Source of the DNA: Aspidapion aeneum
Lineage: Eukaryota > Arthropoda > Insecta > Coleoptera > Brentidae
Assembly (NCBI GenBank): GCA_963576565.1
Contig: OY755044.1
Coordinates: forward strand, 52,215,347 to 52,279,346
Length of the DNA: 64,000 nucleotides
Direction: 5' to 3'
This document shows positions 1 through 10,704 of this stretch, piece after piece; position 1 is the first letter of the stretch; each line of letters opens with the position of its first letter. The notes below the pieces were generated by a model. That model did not search any database and was not told the origin of the DNA. It was given only the letters and a program-made list of their open reading frames with translations. The translations under genes were made by a program, and so were the position numbers.

Positions 1-1
1 A

Positions 2-2671
2 CAAACAACTCTTACACCTTATGAATCAGAACGACTAGAGGAATTGGTCGTTAAATATAAGAATATGATGGGTGACTCACTGGGATGTACAGATAGGGTA
101 GAGCATAAGATTACAACAGATGCAGCACCGATAAGACAACGTTCATATAAGGTCTCACCGGTCATTCAGAAACTTATTGATGACGAAATCGACGAAATGC
201 TGAAAATGGATGTGATAGAACGTAGTAGTAGTTCATGGGCTTCACCAGTGGTAATGGTACAAAAGAAAAACACAAAGAAATATCGTTTCTGTGTAGACTA
301 CCGCAAATTGAACTCAGTGACGGCGCGTGATAGTTATCCTTTACCACTCGTATCCGAGACTCTTGACAAATTGAAAGATGCTAAGTACTTGTCAACTTTA
401 GATATTAAGAGTGCTTATTGGCAAGTACCAATGGAAGAATCATCGAAGCCACTAACAGCATTCATCTGTAGACGAGGTCTCTTCCAATTTAAGCGGTTAC
501 CATTTGGTCTTCATAATGCACCTGCAACTTGGCAGAGACTCATAGATAGCATCATAGGAAACGATTTAGACCCCTACGTGTACGTATATCTCGATGACCT
601 CGTAATTGTCACACAGAGCTTTTCTGAACATCTTAGAATTCTTGAGGAAGTCCTACGAAGATTGCAGAATGCAAAGATAACGGTAAGTTGGGAAAAATGC
701 CAACTGTGTAGGCCAGAAATGACTTATTTAGGTTTCGTAGTGGACCGTCGAGGCATCCGAGTTGACCCTAATAAAATTAGAGCCATGTTAGAGCTCCAGA
801 GGCCAAGAACTGTCAGAGAAGTTCGTAGAGTTGTAGGTACAATATCCTGGTATAGACGTTTCATAGAGAATTTTTCAGCGATAATAGCTCCAATTACAGC
901 TCTAACTAAGAAGAATCAAAAGTTCGATTGGACTCCAGACTGCGAAAGAGCATTTATTAAGATTAAGGAACTTTTAGTGACTGCACCGATTCTTACATGT
1001 CCAGATTATACCAAAGAATTTGTCATTCAAACAGACGCCTCAGGATATGGAATAGGAGCATGTTTAACGCAGCCTTATCCTGAAGGAGACAAAGTCATAT
1101 GCTATTTGAGTCGATCTTTGACTAAGCAAGAACGTGTTTACACGACCACCGAGCGAGAATGTTTGGCATTGGTTTGGGCGATAGAGAAGCTCCGGCCTTA
1201 TATTGAGGGGATCTCATTTAAGGTCATAACAGATCATTTTAGTTTAAAATGGCTTCATAGCTTAAAAGAGCCCAGTGGAAGACTTGCTCGTTGGTCTGTA
1301 AAACTGCAGCAATATGATTTTGAAGTAATCCATCGGAAAGGGAAAGATTTAGTTGTCCCGGACATGTTGTCTCGTGCAGTACCTATGATTGATACAATTT
1401 CGCAGCCCAGAGATGTTTCAACAACAATAAAAGATCGATGGTACCAAAAGATGGTAAAGAGGGTCGTAGAATCACCGTTAAAATTTATGAACTGGAGATA
1501 CACTGCTAATAAGTTGTATAAATATGTCAAACAAGAATATCCTCAACTTTCACCATCTAACGAATATTGGAAAGAGGTAGTCCCCAAAGATCATAGGCGT
1601 AGAACTATTGGAGAAGCTCACGATCCTCCGACCGCAGGACATATGGGTGTGTATAAAACCTTCCACAGACTGGCAGAAAAATATTATTGGCCAAAAATGC
1701 GCCAGGACGTGGCAACTTTTGTAAAGAAATGCTTTGTCTGTGCAGCTCATAAAGGTGATACACAAGGTGTATCTGATCAGATGATATCTCACCCAAAACC
1801 AACTCGTCCTTGGGAAATTATTTCGACTGATTTATGTGGACCTCTACCTCGTTCAACAAAGGGTAATTGCTGGATTCTCGTCGTGACGGACTATTTAAGT
1901 AAGTTTTCCTTAGTTTTTCCAATGCGAACAGCCCCTACTCAAGCTGTTGTCAAACACCTTGAGGAACAAGTATTTATGGTCTTCGGAGTACCCCGTTTGA
2001 TACTTTGTGATAATGGCCCTCAGTACAAAAGTAATGAGTTTAAGCGTTTTGCTGAGAGTTATCAGGTTAAAATTCAGTATAATCCGTATTATCACCCCAG
2101 AGCAAATCCAACAGAAAGGACGAATCGTACGTTAAAAACCATGTTATGTTGTTATGTGAAAGACAACCACAGGAAGTGGGACGAACAAATACATAAACTT
2201 GCCTGCGCGATTCGTACTGCAACCCATGAGACAACCAGGATGTCTCCTTTCTTTGTTAATTTTGGTAGGAATATGTGTTTATCAGGTAAAGATTACTCCA
2301 ACCCAGTTTTGTTATCTGAAGAGAATGGTGTACAATCCGCAGCTGAAAGTAAGAACGAAGGTTTCCGGAAGCTCTATGCTGATGTTAAGAGAAGGTTAGA
2401 GGTGGCTGGAGAGAAAAACGTAGTTCAGTATAATTTGCGTACAAGGGTACCCAACTTTGCTGTGGGTCAGCGTGTTTGGAAGAAAAATTATGTTTTGTCA
2501 GATGCTGCGAAGTTTTTCTCGAAGAAGTTAGCACCGAAATTCGTTGGTCCTTATGTGATTAGGAATAAAATTTCTCCATGGATATTTGAGCTTCAGGAAC
2601 CATCGGGTAAAGTACTGCCAGGGAGTTGGCATGCCAAAGACCTTAAGTCGGCAGCGGACCTCTCCGATTAA
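2..2671 (+). CDS. Ty3/Gypsy-type pol polyprotein: RT, RNase H, integrase (5' end outside window)
   Basis: Polymerase and integrase part of an LTR retrotransposon: copies element RNA to DNA and inserts it in the genome. The frame is open to the window edge, so gag and protease lie upstream; the first ATG is not the true start. Counting from the TTG at base 44: RT ~60-240 with the motif A Asp in TLDIKSAY (~120) and YLDD (~182-185). RNase H ~325-445 with Asp in TDASGYG (~331), Glu ~372, Asp in ITDH (~397) and Asp near VPDMLSR (~440). Integrase zinc finger has His ~526, His ~533, Cys ~563, Cys ~566. The DDE core has Asp in STDLCGP (~596), Asp in CDNGPQ (~656) and Glu in PTERTN (~691). A GPY-type C-terminal motif (FVGPYVI) follows; no chromodomain is seen. 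All catalytic residues are present and there is no stop, so this copy looks young. No env ORF follows. The clade within Ty3/Gypsy was not determined. Confidence 0.95.
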   Translation, partial: QTTLTPYESERLEELVVKYKNMMGDSLGCTDRVEHKITTDAAPIRQRSYKVSPVIQKLIDDEIDEMLKMDVIERSSSSWASPVVMVQKKNTKKYRFCVDYRKLNSVTARDSYPLPLVSETLDKLKDAKYLSTLDIKSAYWQVPMEESSKPLTAFICRRGLFQFKRLPFGLHNAPATWQRLIDSIIGNDLDPYVYVYLDDLVIVTQSFSEHLRILEEVLRRLQNAKITVSWEKCQLCRPEMTYLGFVVDRRGIRVDPNKIRAMLELQRPRTVREVRRVVGTISWYRRFIENFSAIIAPITALTKKNQKFDWTPDCERAFIKIKELLVTAPILTCPDYTKEFVIQTDASGYGIGACLTQPYPEGDKVICYLSRSLTKQERVYTTTERECLALVWAIEKLRPYIEGISFKVITDHFSLKWLHSLKEPSGRLARWSVKLQQYDFEVIHRKGKDLVVPDMLSRAVPMIDTISQPRDVSTTIKDRWYQKMVKRVVESPLKFMNWRYTANKLYKYVKQEYPQLSPSNEYWKEVVPKDHRRRTIGEAHDPPTAGHMGVYKTFHRLAEKYYWPKMRQDVATFVKKCFVCAAHKGDTQGVSDQMISHPKPTRPWEIISTDLCGPLPRSTKGNCWILVVTDYLSKFSLVFPMRTAPTQAVVKHLEEQVFMVFGVPRLILCDNGPQYKSNEFKRFAESYQVKIQYNPYYHPRANPTERTNRTLKTMLCCYVKDNHRKWDEQIHKLACAIRTATHETTRMSPFFVNFGRNMCLSGKDYSNPVLLSEENGVQSAAESKNEGFRKLYADVKRRLEVAGEKNVVQYNLRTRVPNFAVGQRVWKKNYVLSDAAKFFSKKLAPKFVGPYVIRNKISPWIFELQEPSGKVLPGSWHAKDLKSAADLSD

Positions 2672-2687
2672 CCTTTTTAGGTTAATC
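2666..2687 (+). other. Perfect hairpin over the pol stop codon
   Basis: GATTAACC and GGTTAATC form an 8-bp stem around a 6-nt loop. The pol stop codon TAA (2669-2671) lies inside the 5' strand of the stem. Its role is unknown; it could mark the end of the pol message or be chance. Confidence 0.5.
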
Positions 2688-2698
2688 GTCTTGAAGTT

Positions 2699-2710
2699 GG
2701 GGGGGGATTA
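2699..2710 (+). promoter_or_regulatory. Polypurine tract of the Gypsy element
   Basis: A run of eight G followed by ATTA lies 28 bases after the pol stop and directly before TGTAACG. This is the expected place for the plus-strand primer of an LTR retrotransposon, and it sets the 5' edge of the 3' LTR. Confidence 0.75.
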
Positions 2711-4290
2711 TGTAACGTGTCATTTTTACGTTTAAGACAACGTTACATATTTGTTTATTTAGGTAAATAATCAAGGCTCTTTGATTCGTCTTTCTGTACA
2801 CAAGTAAGGGTATTTTATAGAGCTAGGTTTGGAGGTTATATAGGGTCTAGGAAGTTACCTTAAAAGGAGGCATTCCATCGAATTACTGTGGACACTACGC
2901 ACATCGCATTATCTGGACATCGTAATTGGAATTTAAGATCACAGGCTTCGGGAGAATCACATAAAAATTTTGATTGTTTTGTTTTTATCTGTGGAATTTT
3001 CTGATGCTCTTTGACGCTCATAAAGTTAAACAGCTGTTATGCTGGGGAATGGCGGCGTTGCCGCATCACAAATGGTTTCAGTAACAGGAAGGAAACATTT
3101 AGATGAACATTTCATTCCCTTACGTTTATTTCGAGGATATTGGGACAATCCGAACCTCATATCCTTCACGGATTAACTAGTTTTGATAGTACGAAAACAT
3201 ATTTGGGTTGGCCAGTAACAACCGAGGCTCCGCCACTTTGATATCTTTATTAATTTGATAGGGAAAGGATAAAATAAATACGAGTTATGCACTTTTGTAA
3301 ATGGGAGATAAACGAGGGATAAAAACCAAGACTAAAAGAATAAACGAAATCGTGTGAGTTAGCATCTGAACACTCTTGTGCCGAGCTTCTTAGCAGTAGT
3401 TCAGTGTGTATTTTTGGGTTCAGGTTCAGAAACAACTTTATTACAGTAGAAATGTTTTACAAGAATGGCGTCAAACCATATGAATCTTAGAGAAAACATA
3501 TATAAAGAGCAAAGGAAACTTGTGACTGAAACTGTAGCTAAAATACAACTAAATTCTACACTTAGTATAGCTTTAGTCATATGGGAATTGGTTGAGTGTT
3601 CGAATATTCCTGGGTTTGCTGCATGCCCTGATCTCCAGTAATTGATTTTACAGTTGATGGTTTCAATGCTGAGCTTCTTCTAGTCCGTCGGGTTATTCTT
3701 CTTCTACTTGATATGTTGGTGGGGGTCCGGTAGGCAAATGTTCGGTCAAATGTATGGAGGGTGTCTCGACGTCCTTGTTATAAAAATTTCAACCGTGGAA
3801 ATAGATCCGACAACACCTCAAGGTTTGTTTTACGTACTTCCTATCCCCTTGGTCGGTGCTGCCCCCTATATACCTGTATAGAACTATGCGGTATCTCCTC
3901 ATTGGTTAGCGGGTTTTTTCTTCCAGTCTGGCCACTGAATGTAGAGATTTATTTTTGGCGGAAAAGTTTTTTATAAATAGGTTTGCATCCTTTATTTGAA
4001 TTTCACCGGGAAGATTAGGTTGGTACTATTGCGTTTTACCGTCCCCACTCCCCACCAAATTTACAAAACGGTTTCCGGCCAATTCATTATTCTGGTATTC
4101 TCGACGAAGTGCTTGGTCTCTTTTTGCTAACAACTTTTGGCTGGGTCGGCAACAGGCTCTGGGATCGCCATTGTTTTTGGTTTGGCACTGCAGCGAATTG
4201 TAGGAGATATCCCAGAGACTGTGAGGAGTGAGCCGTCGTGTTTTCGGCGTAATCGGAAGTGACGCTCACACCCTGTTGAGGGGATTTTAG

Positions 4291-4826
4291 GTCGGCCTAC
4301 GCCATTTGTACGGGGAAGAAAGAGCATTGGTAAGTTCGATTTTATTTTTTTTAATTTTTTTTTATTAGTTGAGTACTCTTCAAGATAATATTTGCCTCCC
4401 AAATTGTAATTATTTTTCGTGGGAAATGTACTTTTTTGACAAAGGACGTGGGGAATTGTTGGCGTTTTTATATTTTTCTTTTAACCACGTGTTGGATAAA
4501 AACTATATATTGTTTTTCTCCTTTGTCTACAGCCCTGTCAATTCCAGCGACGGGACAGTTGGGCTGGACGCTGGTGGGAAGCCGGACGGGCCAGTTATAA
4601 CCCTGAGAAAGGTACGTTAGGATTATTTTAGTTCATCTGTTTAAATCTACTTTGTTTTATTGAGTCGACATGGGGTCCTCGAGTTAAGTTACTGTGTAGG
4701 GGAACTTCGTGCAAAATTGACGAATTCCAGGAAACTGAAACATTTCATTTTCCACAGGGTTTTTATGCTCGGGCAAGGATCCAGCAACAGATTGAAGACC
4801 CTGTAATGCCCAGCATGATGTGCTAA
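4291..4826 (+). other. Cluster of three exon-like blocks with splice signals
   Basis: A GC-richer stretch looks like small exons. A donor GTAAGT follows 4329. A pyrimidine-rich acceptor ends at 4532. A donor GTACGT follows 4611. An acceptor TTCCACAG ends at 4757. Joining 4533-4611 to 4758-4826 leaves a frame open through PVNSSDGTVG and GFYARARIQQ to TAA at 4824-4826; a second frame also stays open across the junction, which weakens the coding claim. An AATAAA lies at ~4925. I recognise no protein family. It could be a remnant host gene, a captured gene fragment or a spliced leader of the retroelement, since it falls inside the tentative LTR. Confidence 0.25.
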
Positions 4827-5178
4827 GCGAGCACTAGGGGAGGCGCGGGCAGAACGAGACCCGAAGTAGCAGGAGAACACCATGTTTTAGAGGAATGTCT
4901 GGACAGCAGAACTCCAGGTTTACAAAATAAAATATATTTTTTTATTTATCAAGGACCAAGGTAGGAGCAAGCCTTAACTATAATTTTTTTTTTCTCATAT
5001 ATAATTTTTTTAATATAATTTAGACGTAATCTTTTCATATATAAGTTTCCCAGTATAATTTCAACATTTCTTGTAAACGCAAGATAAGGTATGACGTCAT
5101 AACCCTGGTTTTGCGGCATATTTACTACATTGACTTGTTTTCCTTCATTTCATTTATTTAAGATAATTTTACTGTCAA

Positions 5179-5234
5179 ATTTAAAGTGCCTTGCTATTTT
5201 GGCCCTATTTAAAGTGCCTTGCTATTTTGGCCCT
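5179..5234 (+). repeat. Perfect 28-bp tandem duplication
   Basis: Two identical 28-bp units lie head to tail (5179-5206 and 5207-5234), each containing AAAGTGCCTTGCTATTTTGG. There is no divergence, so the duplication is recent or kept by slippage. Confidence 0.9.
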
Positions 5235-5413
5235 TGTTTTCATCCATTTCATTTATTTTTTTTTTATGTTTCCGGTAATTTTATCTGATTTTACCCTTAA
5301 AATAAACAAGATGAACTAATTTTTCTTGTGTTATTTGTACAACCCAATGAACCAACTTTGCGGAGACAAAAGAGAGATGAGATTATATTATTTTTTTTAG
5401 TGGTTTCGTTACA

Positions 5414-6164
5414 CATTTTTACCTCATGGGGTGGATCTCGGACTGGGTTGCTGTCTGTCTCATTCTACCCAATGTAGAATGATGACAGCAGATATTTGGT
5501 CTGAATCTCCCCTATGACAGAATGATTTTGGAGGTGTATTTTTTTTAACAATCATTTATATAATTGAGTCCTGCGCTACTGACTCAGATGTAGGTACAGT
5601 ATGACCTGTTAAAGGAGTCCATCTACCTGTAAAGTATTTCTAGTTTTGTCATCTTAATTCAATCTTTTAGAATTTTATTCTGTTTATTTTTTTTTTTGGT
5701 TATTCTTAATTACATAAATATTCTGGAAGCCTCGGAAGTAAGTAGAATTTCATTGTTTGGCTGCAACGTTTGGGTTGAACTGTATTTTATTTAAGATCTT
5801 CTTTGTAAAACATTGATATTAAATAATGTGGCGCACTTAAAATTTCCTTATTTCTGAACCCCCCCCTTCTCCACTGTATAAAAGTTACCGGGCATATCAA
5901 TGTTTTACCTAGCTGGAAAATACAGTTCTGCTTCCAGATATTTGTTTAATTATTCAGTGGGTTTCAGTGTCACAAAATGGCGGCAACGTCTTTAAGCTGC
6001 CACAAATGTCATACAATTTTTTTTTAAGGCCACAAATTGGCGCCCACATTTTTTTTTAACTTTTTTTAAGGCCACAACGTCAACCGTTTCATTTAAACCA
6101 CAAAAACGTGTCCAAGCTCTTCGAATAATAAGCGCTCTTGAAAACCATTTTGATTTTTTAGTTT
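5414..6164. other. Noncoding AT-rich stretch
   Basis: No supported gene. Holds poly-T runs, an inverted pair around ATTCTACCCAATGTAGAAT (5462-5480), and a short series of CCACAAA/GGCCACAA repeats at ~5995-6110 that looks like a decayed minisatellite. Confidence 0.5.
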
Positions 6165-6345
6165 GCTTTAATTGGTGTCGTAACCATGAATATGTCTTGA
6201 GGTGTAGGGCGAGAGCCCATGATACTGTATTTTATGCTATTTTATTTTTCTATTTATGAAATATGTGGAAAATATCTAAGAATCTTTAGGCTTGGAGGTG
6301 GCCGGACCCCGAGCCCCCTTTCTAGGTGCACCAATGCTTTAATTA
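6165..6345 (-). mobile_element. MITE, 'GGGTGCGCCACTG' family, degenerate copy
   Basis: Matches the reverse complement of the copy at 41440-41577 over its core: GAATATGTCTTG, a CATGAAATATGTGGAAAATAT-like segment, then TAGGCTTGG. The terminal sequences have decayed (GTCGTAACCATG at the left, TAGGTGCACCAATG at the right). The family ends in CAGTGGCGCACCCAGG-like inverted repeats. Confidence 0.65.
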
Positions 6346-6990
6346 TATTTTTATCCTTTGCTTTTAACAACTCTTTACACTGAAACAATGGTGTAACTAA
6401 CTAAACTATCAATACTTACGTGTGCAAGTGAATTTCCAGGCCCTTTTTGGATAAACAAATAAAATACCGCTTTACCATATTGATATCTCACAATAGCACT
6501 TTACCTTTTAAAACTTGAATTTTCTGTGATTTAAAATATTAATAGTAGGTAACGCATTTCTGGCATAGACCACTGTGCCTTGCGCTTTCACTTCGCCTCC
6601 GAGCAGCTTTAGCTCTCGTCACGCCCGAGGAAAACTATAAAAATAGTTTTTTGAGGAAAGGAACCTATTCCGCACTAGTGCGAAAAAAAACACCATAACA
6701 AAAAATTTAAAATAAACGTGTCGGACAAAACGATATACGTTGTCAAAATTTAATATAAATAAATACTTGTAAAATTTTGTTTCACTTAATTGCTGGCCCG
6801 GCCATCTAAGCGCGTTATTCGGCCATCTGCAATTACATGCGGCAAAGTAATATTTTTGCACTTGTTAAATTTACTATTTTCTAACTGACACAATAATTAA
6901 ATAGTCTGCTATAATTTTTAATAAAACAAAGAGAAACTATATAATGTGTGTTTAAATCATTTTGCAAAAAGATGATTTTGCATATTGGGT
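6346..6990. other. Noncoding; left member of a direct-repeat pair flanking the palindrome
   Basis: No gene. The segment ~6600-6850 (CCGCACTAGTGCG, then CACTTAATTGCTGG and TTATTCGGCCATCTGC) is repeated in the same orientation at ~8990-9180 (CCGAATTAGTGCGG, CACTTGATTGCTGG, TTGTTCGGCCATTTAC). The two copies flank the large inverted repeat at 7-8.6 kb. Confidence 0.5.
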
Positions 6991-6993
6991 GTA

Positions 6994-8590
6994 CCGGACC
7001 CGCACCACTTGGAAACCTTAGCAACGCGGTAATAAGACAACTTCAATATTTGTTTACATTTCAATTTCGTCTAATTTGACATGTTTATTTATAAATTACA
7101 TGAAATTTTTTGAAAAAAAAAGGTACTCATAGGTAAAATATTGTACCTAACACAGGCGGAAAGTGTCTTTACAACCCTTGAAGGTTTGACCGAACTCGGC
7201 TTCGCGTCGTGCGGTAGAGTAATTAATTTACCGCACGCCGTTCGGTAAAGGTACTTTACCAGACCCGCACCATTTGGAAACCTTAGCAACGCGGTAATAA
7301 GACAACTTCAATATTTGTTTACATTTCAATTTCGTCTAATTTGACATGTTTATTTATAAATTACATCAAATTTAAAAAAAAAGGTACTCATAGGTAAAAT
7401 ATTGTACCTAACTCCACTTTGCGTCGTTCGTCCAACTGCCGTCACGTGCGGTAAATAACCACCTTCCACACTTGTTAGGTAAAATTTTTGCACTGTACAG
7501 GGTGTTCGAATTCGCGAAATTTTTACTTTTGAATTGCATCTTGACTTTAGTCCTGCATATTTGACAGGCGCTCAAATTTATAGTTTTTGTAAATTGGATG
7601 CTCCTTATATTATTTAATTAATAGATTAGGCTATATATTTAAGAGACTATATTCCAATAGTTTCCAAAAATACCGGATATGCCGTAGTTTATAGCCATAG
7701 TTTCTGAGATATTAGCAATTATTTTTTAAACTGATAAAAAGGTAACAGTACCGCTCTACCGCTCTTTTGTTAATTTTAGTATCCTTATTCCAAATTACGT
7801 TAGTCCCCATGTATCAACAGTGAGAATGACATGATGTGACACGACATATAAACTTTGTTGTCATTTTGAGCGTCATTAAAAAAATATATATATATATTTG
7901 TCATTTTCACTGTTTATACATGGGGACTAACATAGTTCGAAATAAGGACACTGAAATTATCACAAAAGTGGTAATGTTATTTTTTGTCATTTAAAAACTT
8001 ATTGCTAATATTTCAAAAACTATTTATTAAAACTGCAACATATAGGGTATTTTCGGAAGGCATATTCCAAGCCTAATCTATTAATTAAATAACATTTACA
8101 AAAACCTTAAATTTGAGCGCCTGTCAAATAGAGTAAGCATCAGGAATAAAGTTAAGCTGCAATTTAAAAGTAAAAATTTCGCGAATTCGAACACAATTTC
8201 TTTTATATTCCTTAATCAATTATTAATGGTCTAAAAGGGTGGGGAAAAATATAATGAGACACCCTGTAGGTACAGTGTAAAAATTTTACCTAACAAGTGT
8301 GGAAGGTGATACTTTACCGCACGTGACGGCAGTTGGACGGTCAAGCCGTCAAGGGTTGTAAAGACACTTTCCGCCTGTGTTAGGTACAATATTTTACCTA
8401 TGAGTACCTTTTTTTTTCAAAAAATTTAATGTAATTTATAAATAAACATGTCAAATTAGACGAAATTGAAATGTAAGCAAATATTGAAGTTGCCTTATAA
8501 CCGCGTTGCTAAGGTCTCCAAATGGTGCGGGTTCGGTAAAGTACCTTTACCGAACGGCGTGCGGTAAAGTAATTACTTTACGCGAGTAAG
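6994..8590. repeat. Large imperfect inverted repeat with a tandemly duplicated left arm
   Basis: The arms fold around ~7870. Matched pairs include GTCCCCATGTAT (7802) with ATACATGGGGAC (~7915), ATTCGCGAAATTTTTACTTTT (7510) with its inverse at ~8170, CACTTTCCGCC and CCGCACGCCGTTCGG. In the left arm a ~150-bp block starting ACCCGCACCA occurs twice in direct order (6994-7150 and 7258-7410) but only once in the right arm (~8397-8530). The centre holds an (AT)n run. Repeated GTGCGGTAAA motifs are frequent. No ORF of note. Probably a nonautonomous DNA element or a rearranged pair of such elements. Confidence 0.7.
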
Positions 8591-8783
8591 TAAATTATTT
8601 TATGCACCGTAATGTCAAAACAAGTTGATCTCATAAATTTTTGTGCACCGCAATATTAAAACAAGTTTATTGCATAAGTTTACTTACATTCTATATTCTT
8701 ATTTTTCCACACACGACTGCTTGACCGAACTTCTTAGGCGCAACCAAATACGTAATATACATGGAAAAAACCTTAAATTGTAT

Positions 8784-8922
8784 TTCTCCCCTTTGGTGCA
8801 CTAAAGGCGTAAGTCCCATTCATTACACACGCAACTGACGTCCTTATTGTTTGGTACAATAAGTGCGAAGGCTACGTGTGTAATGAATGTGACTTACGCC
8901 CTTAGTGTACCAAAGGGGAGAT
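8784..8922. mobile_element. Short near-perfect hairpin MITE
   Basis: About 50-bp arms (CTCCCCTTTGGTGCACTAAAG with CTTAGTGTACCAAAGGGGAG; GTAAGTCCCATTCATTACACACG with its inverse) enclose a ~40-base centre that itself holds CTTATTGT/ACAATAAG. The whole unit can fold into one long stem. Confidence 0.75.
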
Positions 8923-8923
8923 T

Positions 8924-10228
8924 TCTTTGTATTAAATTTTGTCAAGTTGGGGTTTTTAGTGATTTTTATGACTATAACATTGTTGCTACGGGAAGGTTTC
9001 TTTCCGAATTAGTGCGGAAAAGTGCAATTTTCCGCACGCAAAATGCATGATGATACAAAACAATATTATTTATTAATTTTTCAGAGAGATATTTACTAGA
9101 GGCAGTAGTTTATTTTTCACTTGATTGCTGGTTAAACCACTAACCACTAATGCGTTGTTCGGCCATTTACAAATGCCTACGTATTTTATTATTTTCTGCT
9201 CGCATGCAAAAAATACCTACTTTGTGAACTGTTTCAAGATAAGTTTGGTGCGAAAGGTAGAATTTTTTACACTGTTATTAGATTATATAGAAAATCGTAA
9301 AATTAATTGTTTGAGTTTTAGCACTTCTATTGTAAACTAACACAGCACCATTTTAAAGACAATAGTGTATCTGTAGCGTCTATAAAATTTTGAATCTAAT
9401 AATTACAACAAATTTAATTCTATAAACTTTTTTATATTCTTTATGGAATTTTTAAAACATAATTAAAAAACTATTCTTCAAGGGAATAGCCATAGCCTAG
9501 TGACGGCGCTGATTCAATTAGGCGTGTCTAGGGGTTGGCCGTTTTCGTGTATGTGTAAAGGACAGACTTATGCAATTTTCGTATTGTCATCCTTTAATGT
9601 GATACTCAAAAACCACTTATAGAGTAAATAGCTAACCGGGTGTATTGGAATATTACGTATATGCTTTTTTGTAGCAGTGGTAGCATTTGCATTGGCGTAT
9701 GCAAAAATAAATCTTGGGGGAGGGCGTGAGCGCGGATCAATACGCAGAGATGGATCCTGGTGGGGGCTGGAGCGCAGATCCATATATTTTCATCTTGATT
9801 TTTGAGAACAATTCATGTTTTAGAGGTCAATATTCAGTGACTCTGGGGAGGGGGGGACTTCAGCCCTCAGACCTTCCCGCTCCTGCGTAAGCCACTGGCA
9901 TTTGCTTCACACGTGGGCGGTCTGGGTTTGAATCCTCGCTAGTATACATTTTTTGAAGTGTAAACTTTTTTAGGCGCGTTTAGCAGTTTTTGTGGGAAGT
10001 GAATTGAACTGAGCCGTCAGGCTCGTCTATGTAACGCTCATTCGGGTGAAATCGGCTCGAGTCGACTAACTGTGAGAAACATTCAGCGAGTGATATGATG
10101 ATGCAGATGAAGGCCAGTACACAGAAGAGTTCGGTTCGTTCCGCTTTGCAGAATATGTTATGGGCCAATATTATTAATTTCGCCTTGTTGAAGTTTACAC
10201 TTCTGCCGTGTGGCCTTAAACACACCCA
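8924..10228. other. Noncoding repeats; right direct-repeat member and a possible tRNA-like B box
   Basis: 8990-9180 is the right copy of the direct repeat described at 6600-6850. At 9918-9935 GGGTTTGAATCCTCGC resembles a pol III B box, so 9850-10230 could be a tRNA-derived SINE, but no A box is convincing. AAGTGTAAACTT (9955) and AAGTTTACACTT (10193) are inverse copies 240 bases apart. A purine-rich CGTAAGCCACTGG end at ~9890 resembles a hAT-type MITE terminus. Confidence 0.35.
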
Positions 10229-10235
10229 ATAATTT

Positions 10236-10590
10236 TTTTTTTATACTGGGACTTTTCCATCCATACTAGGATTAATCGCCAAGTTTTTGCCAAAGTTTTT
10301 ACGTCAAAAAATAGCTTTTTTAGACATAAAAACACAACCATGTGTTAAGTGGAGCTCGAACACACAAGCGCGCGAAACGCCGTGATCGAGGCAGTCCACT
10401 CGAATCTATGCTGTCATCATAGCAGCGATATATCCGCAGCAGGACCACTAATCAAGCGGATACGAACTCACACAAATCCTGGCTAGTACACATCGATGTT
10501 TGTGAATATTGAAAAAACGCTTTAACTTTCCTATATCTTTCTTAAACTGGGCGATTGATCCTAAATGAATGGATAGTCCCAGTATAAAAA
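10236..10590. mobile_element. MITE with ~40-bp terminal inverted repeats
   Basis: Left end TTTTTATACTGGGACTTTTC with CCATACTAGGATTAATCGCC; right end GGCGATTGATCCTAAATGAA and GGATAGTCCCAGTATAAAAA. The ~270-base interior is GC-richer and has no ORF. No clear target duplication was found. Superfamily not assigned. Confidence 0.75.
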
Positions 10591-10704
10591 TAAATCTAAA
10601 CACCTACTTACCCATCGAAAAATAATCAGTTATATATTCGATGACCTAGTTGAGTAAAATTATTTATAGGAGAAAAGAGAGGTAAATCATTCGCGCGCCT
10701 GTTA

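Larger units (their letters stand above)
2711..5413 (+). repeat. Candidate 3' LTR of the Gypsy element (start firm, end tentative)
   Basis: The LTR should begin at TGTAACG just after the polypurine tract. The end is uncertain. CGTTACA at 5407-5413 is the exact inverse of the start and lies ~105 bases after an AATAAA at 5301, as expected for an LTR end, but this gives an unusually long LTR of 2.7 kb. Another CGTTACA at 2741-2747 forms a small palindrome with the start (TGTAACGTGTC with GACAACGTTACA) and may be a subterminal hairpin. The partner LTR lies outside the window, so this cannot be checked here. A TATATAA-like promoter box was not identified with confidence. Confidence 0.4.

Noticed and set aside
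1255..2399. Small ORFs on both strands over the Gypsy pol gene
   Set aside because: Shadows of the long pol frame.
2672..2710. An env gene after pol (errantivirus)
   Set aside because: Only 39 bases separate the pol stop from the LTR start; there is no third ORF.
9980..10225. Minus-strand 81-residue ORF with a hydrophobic segment
   Set aside because: Lies in repeat-like sequence between inverse AAGTGTAAACTT words, with no recognisable domain.
9850..10230. tRNA gene or tRNA-derived SINE
   Set aside because: A B-box-like word is present but no A box, cloverleaf or clear 3' tail, so not listed as an RNA gene.
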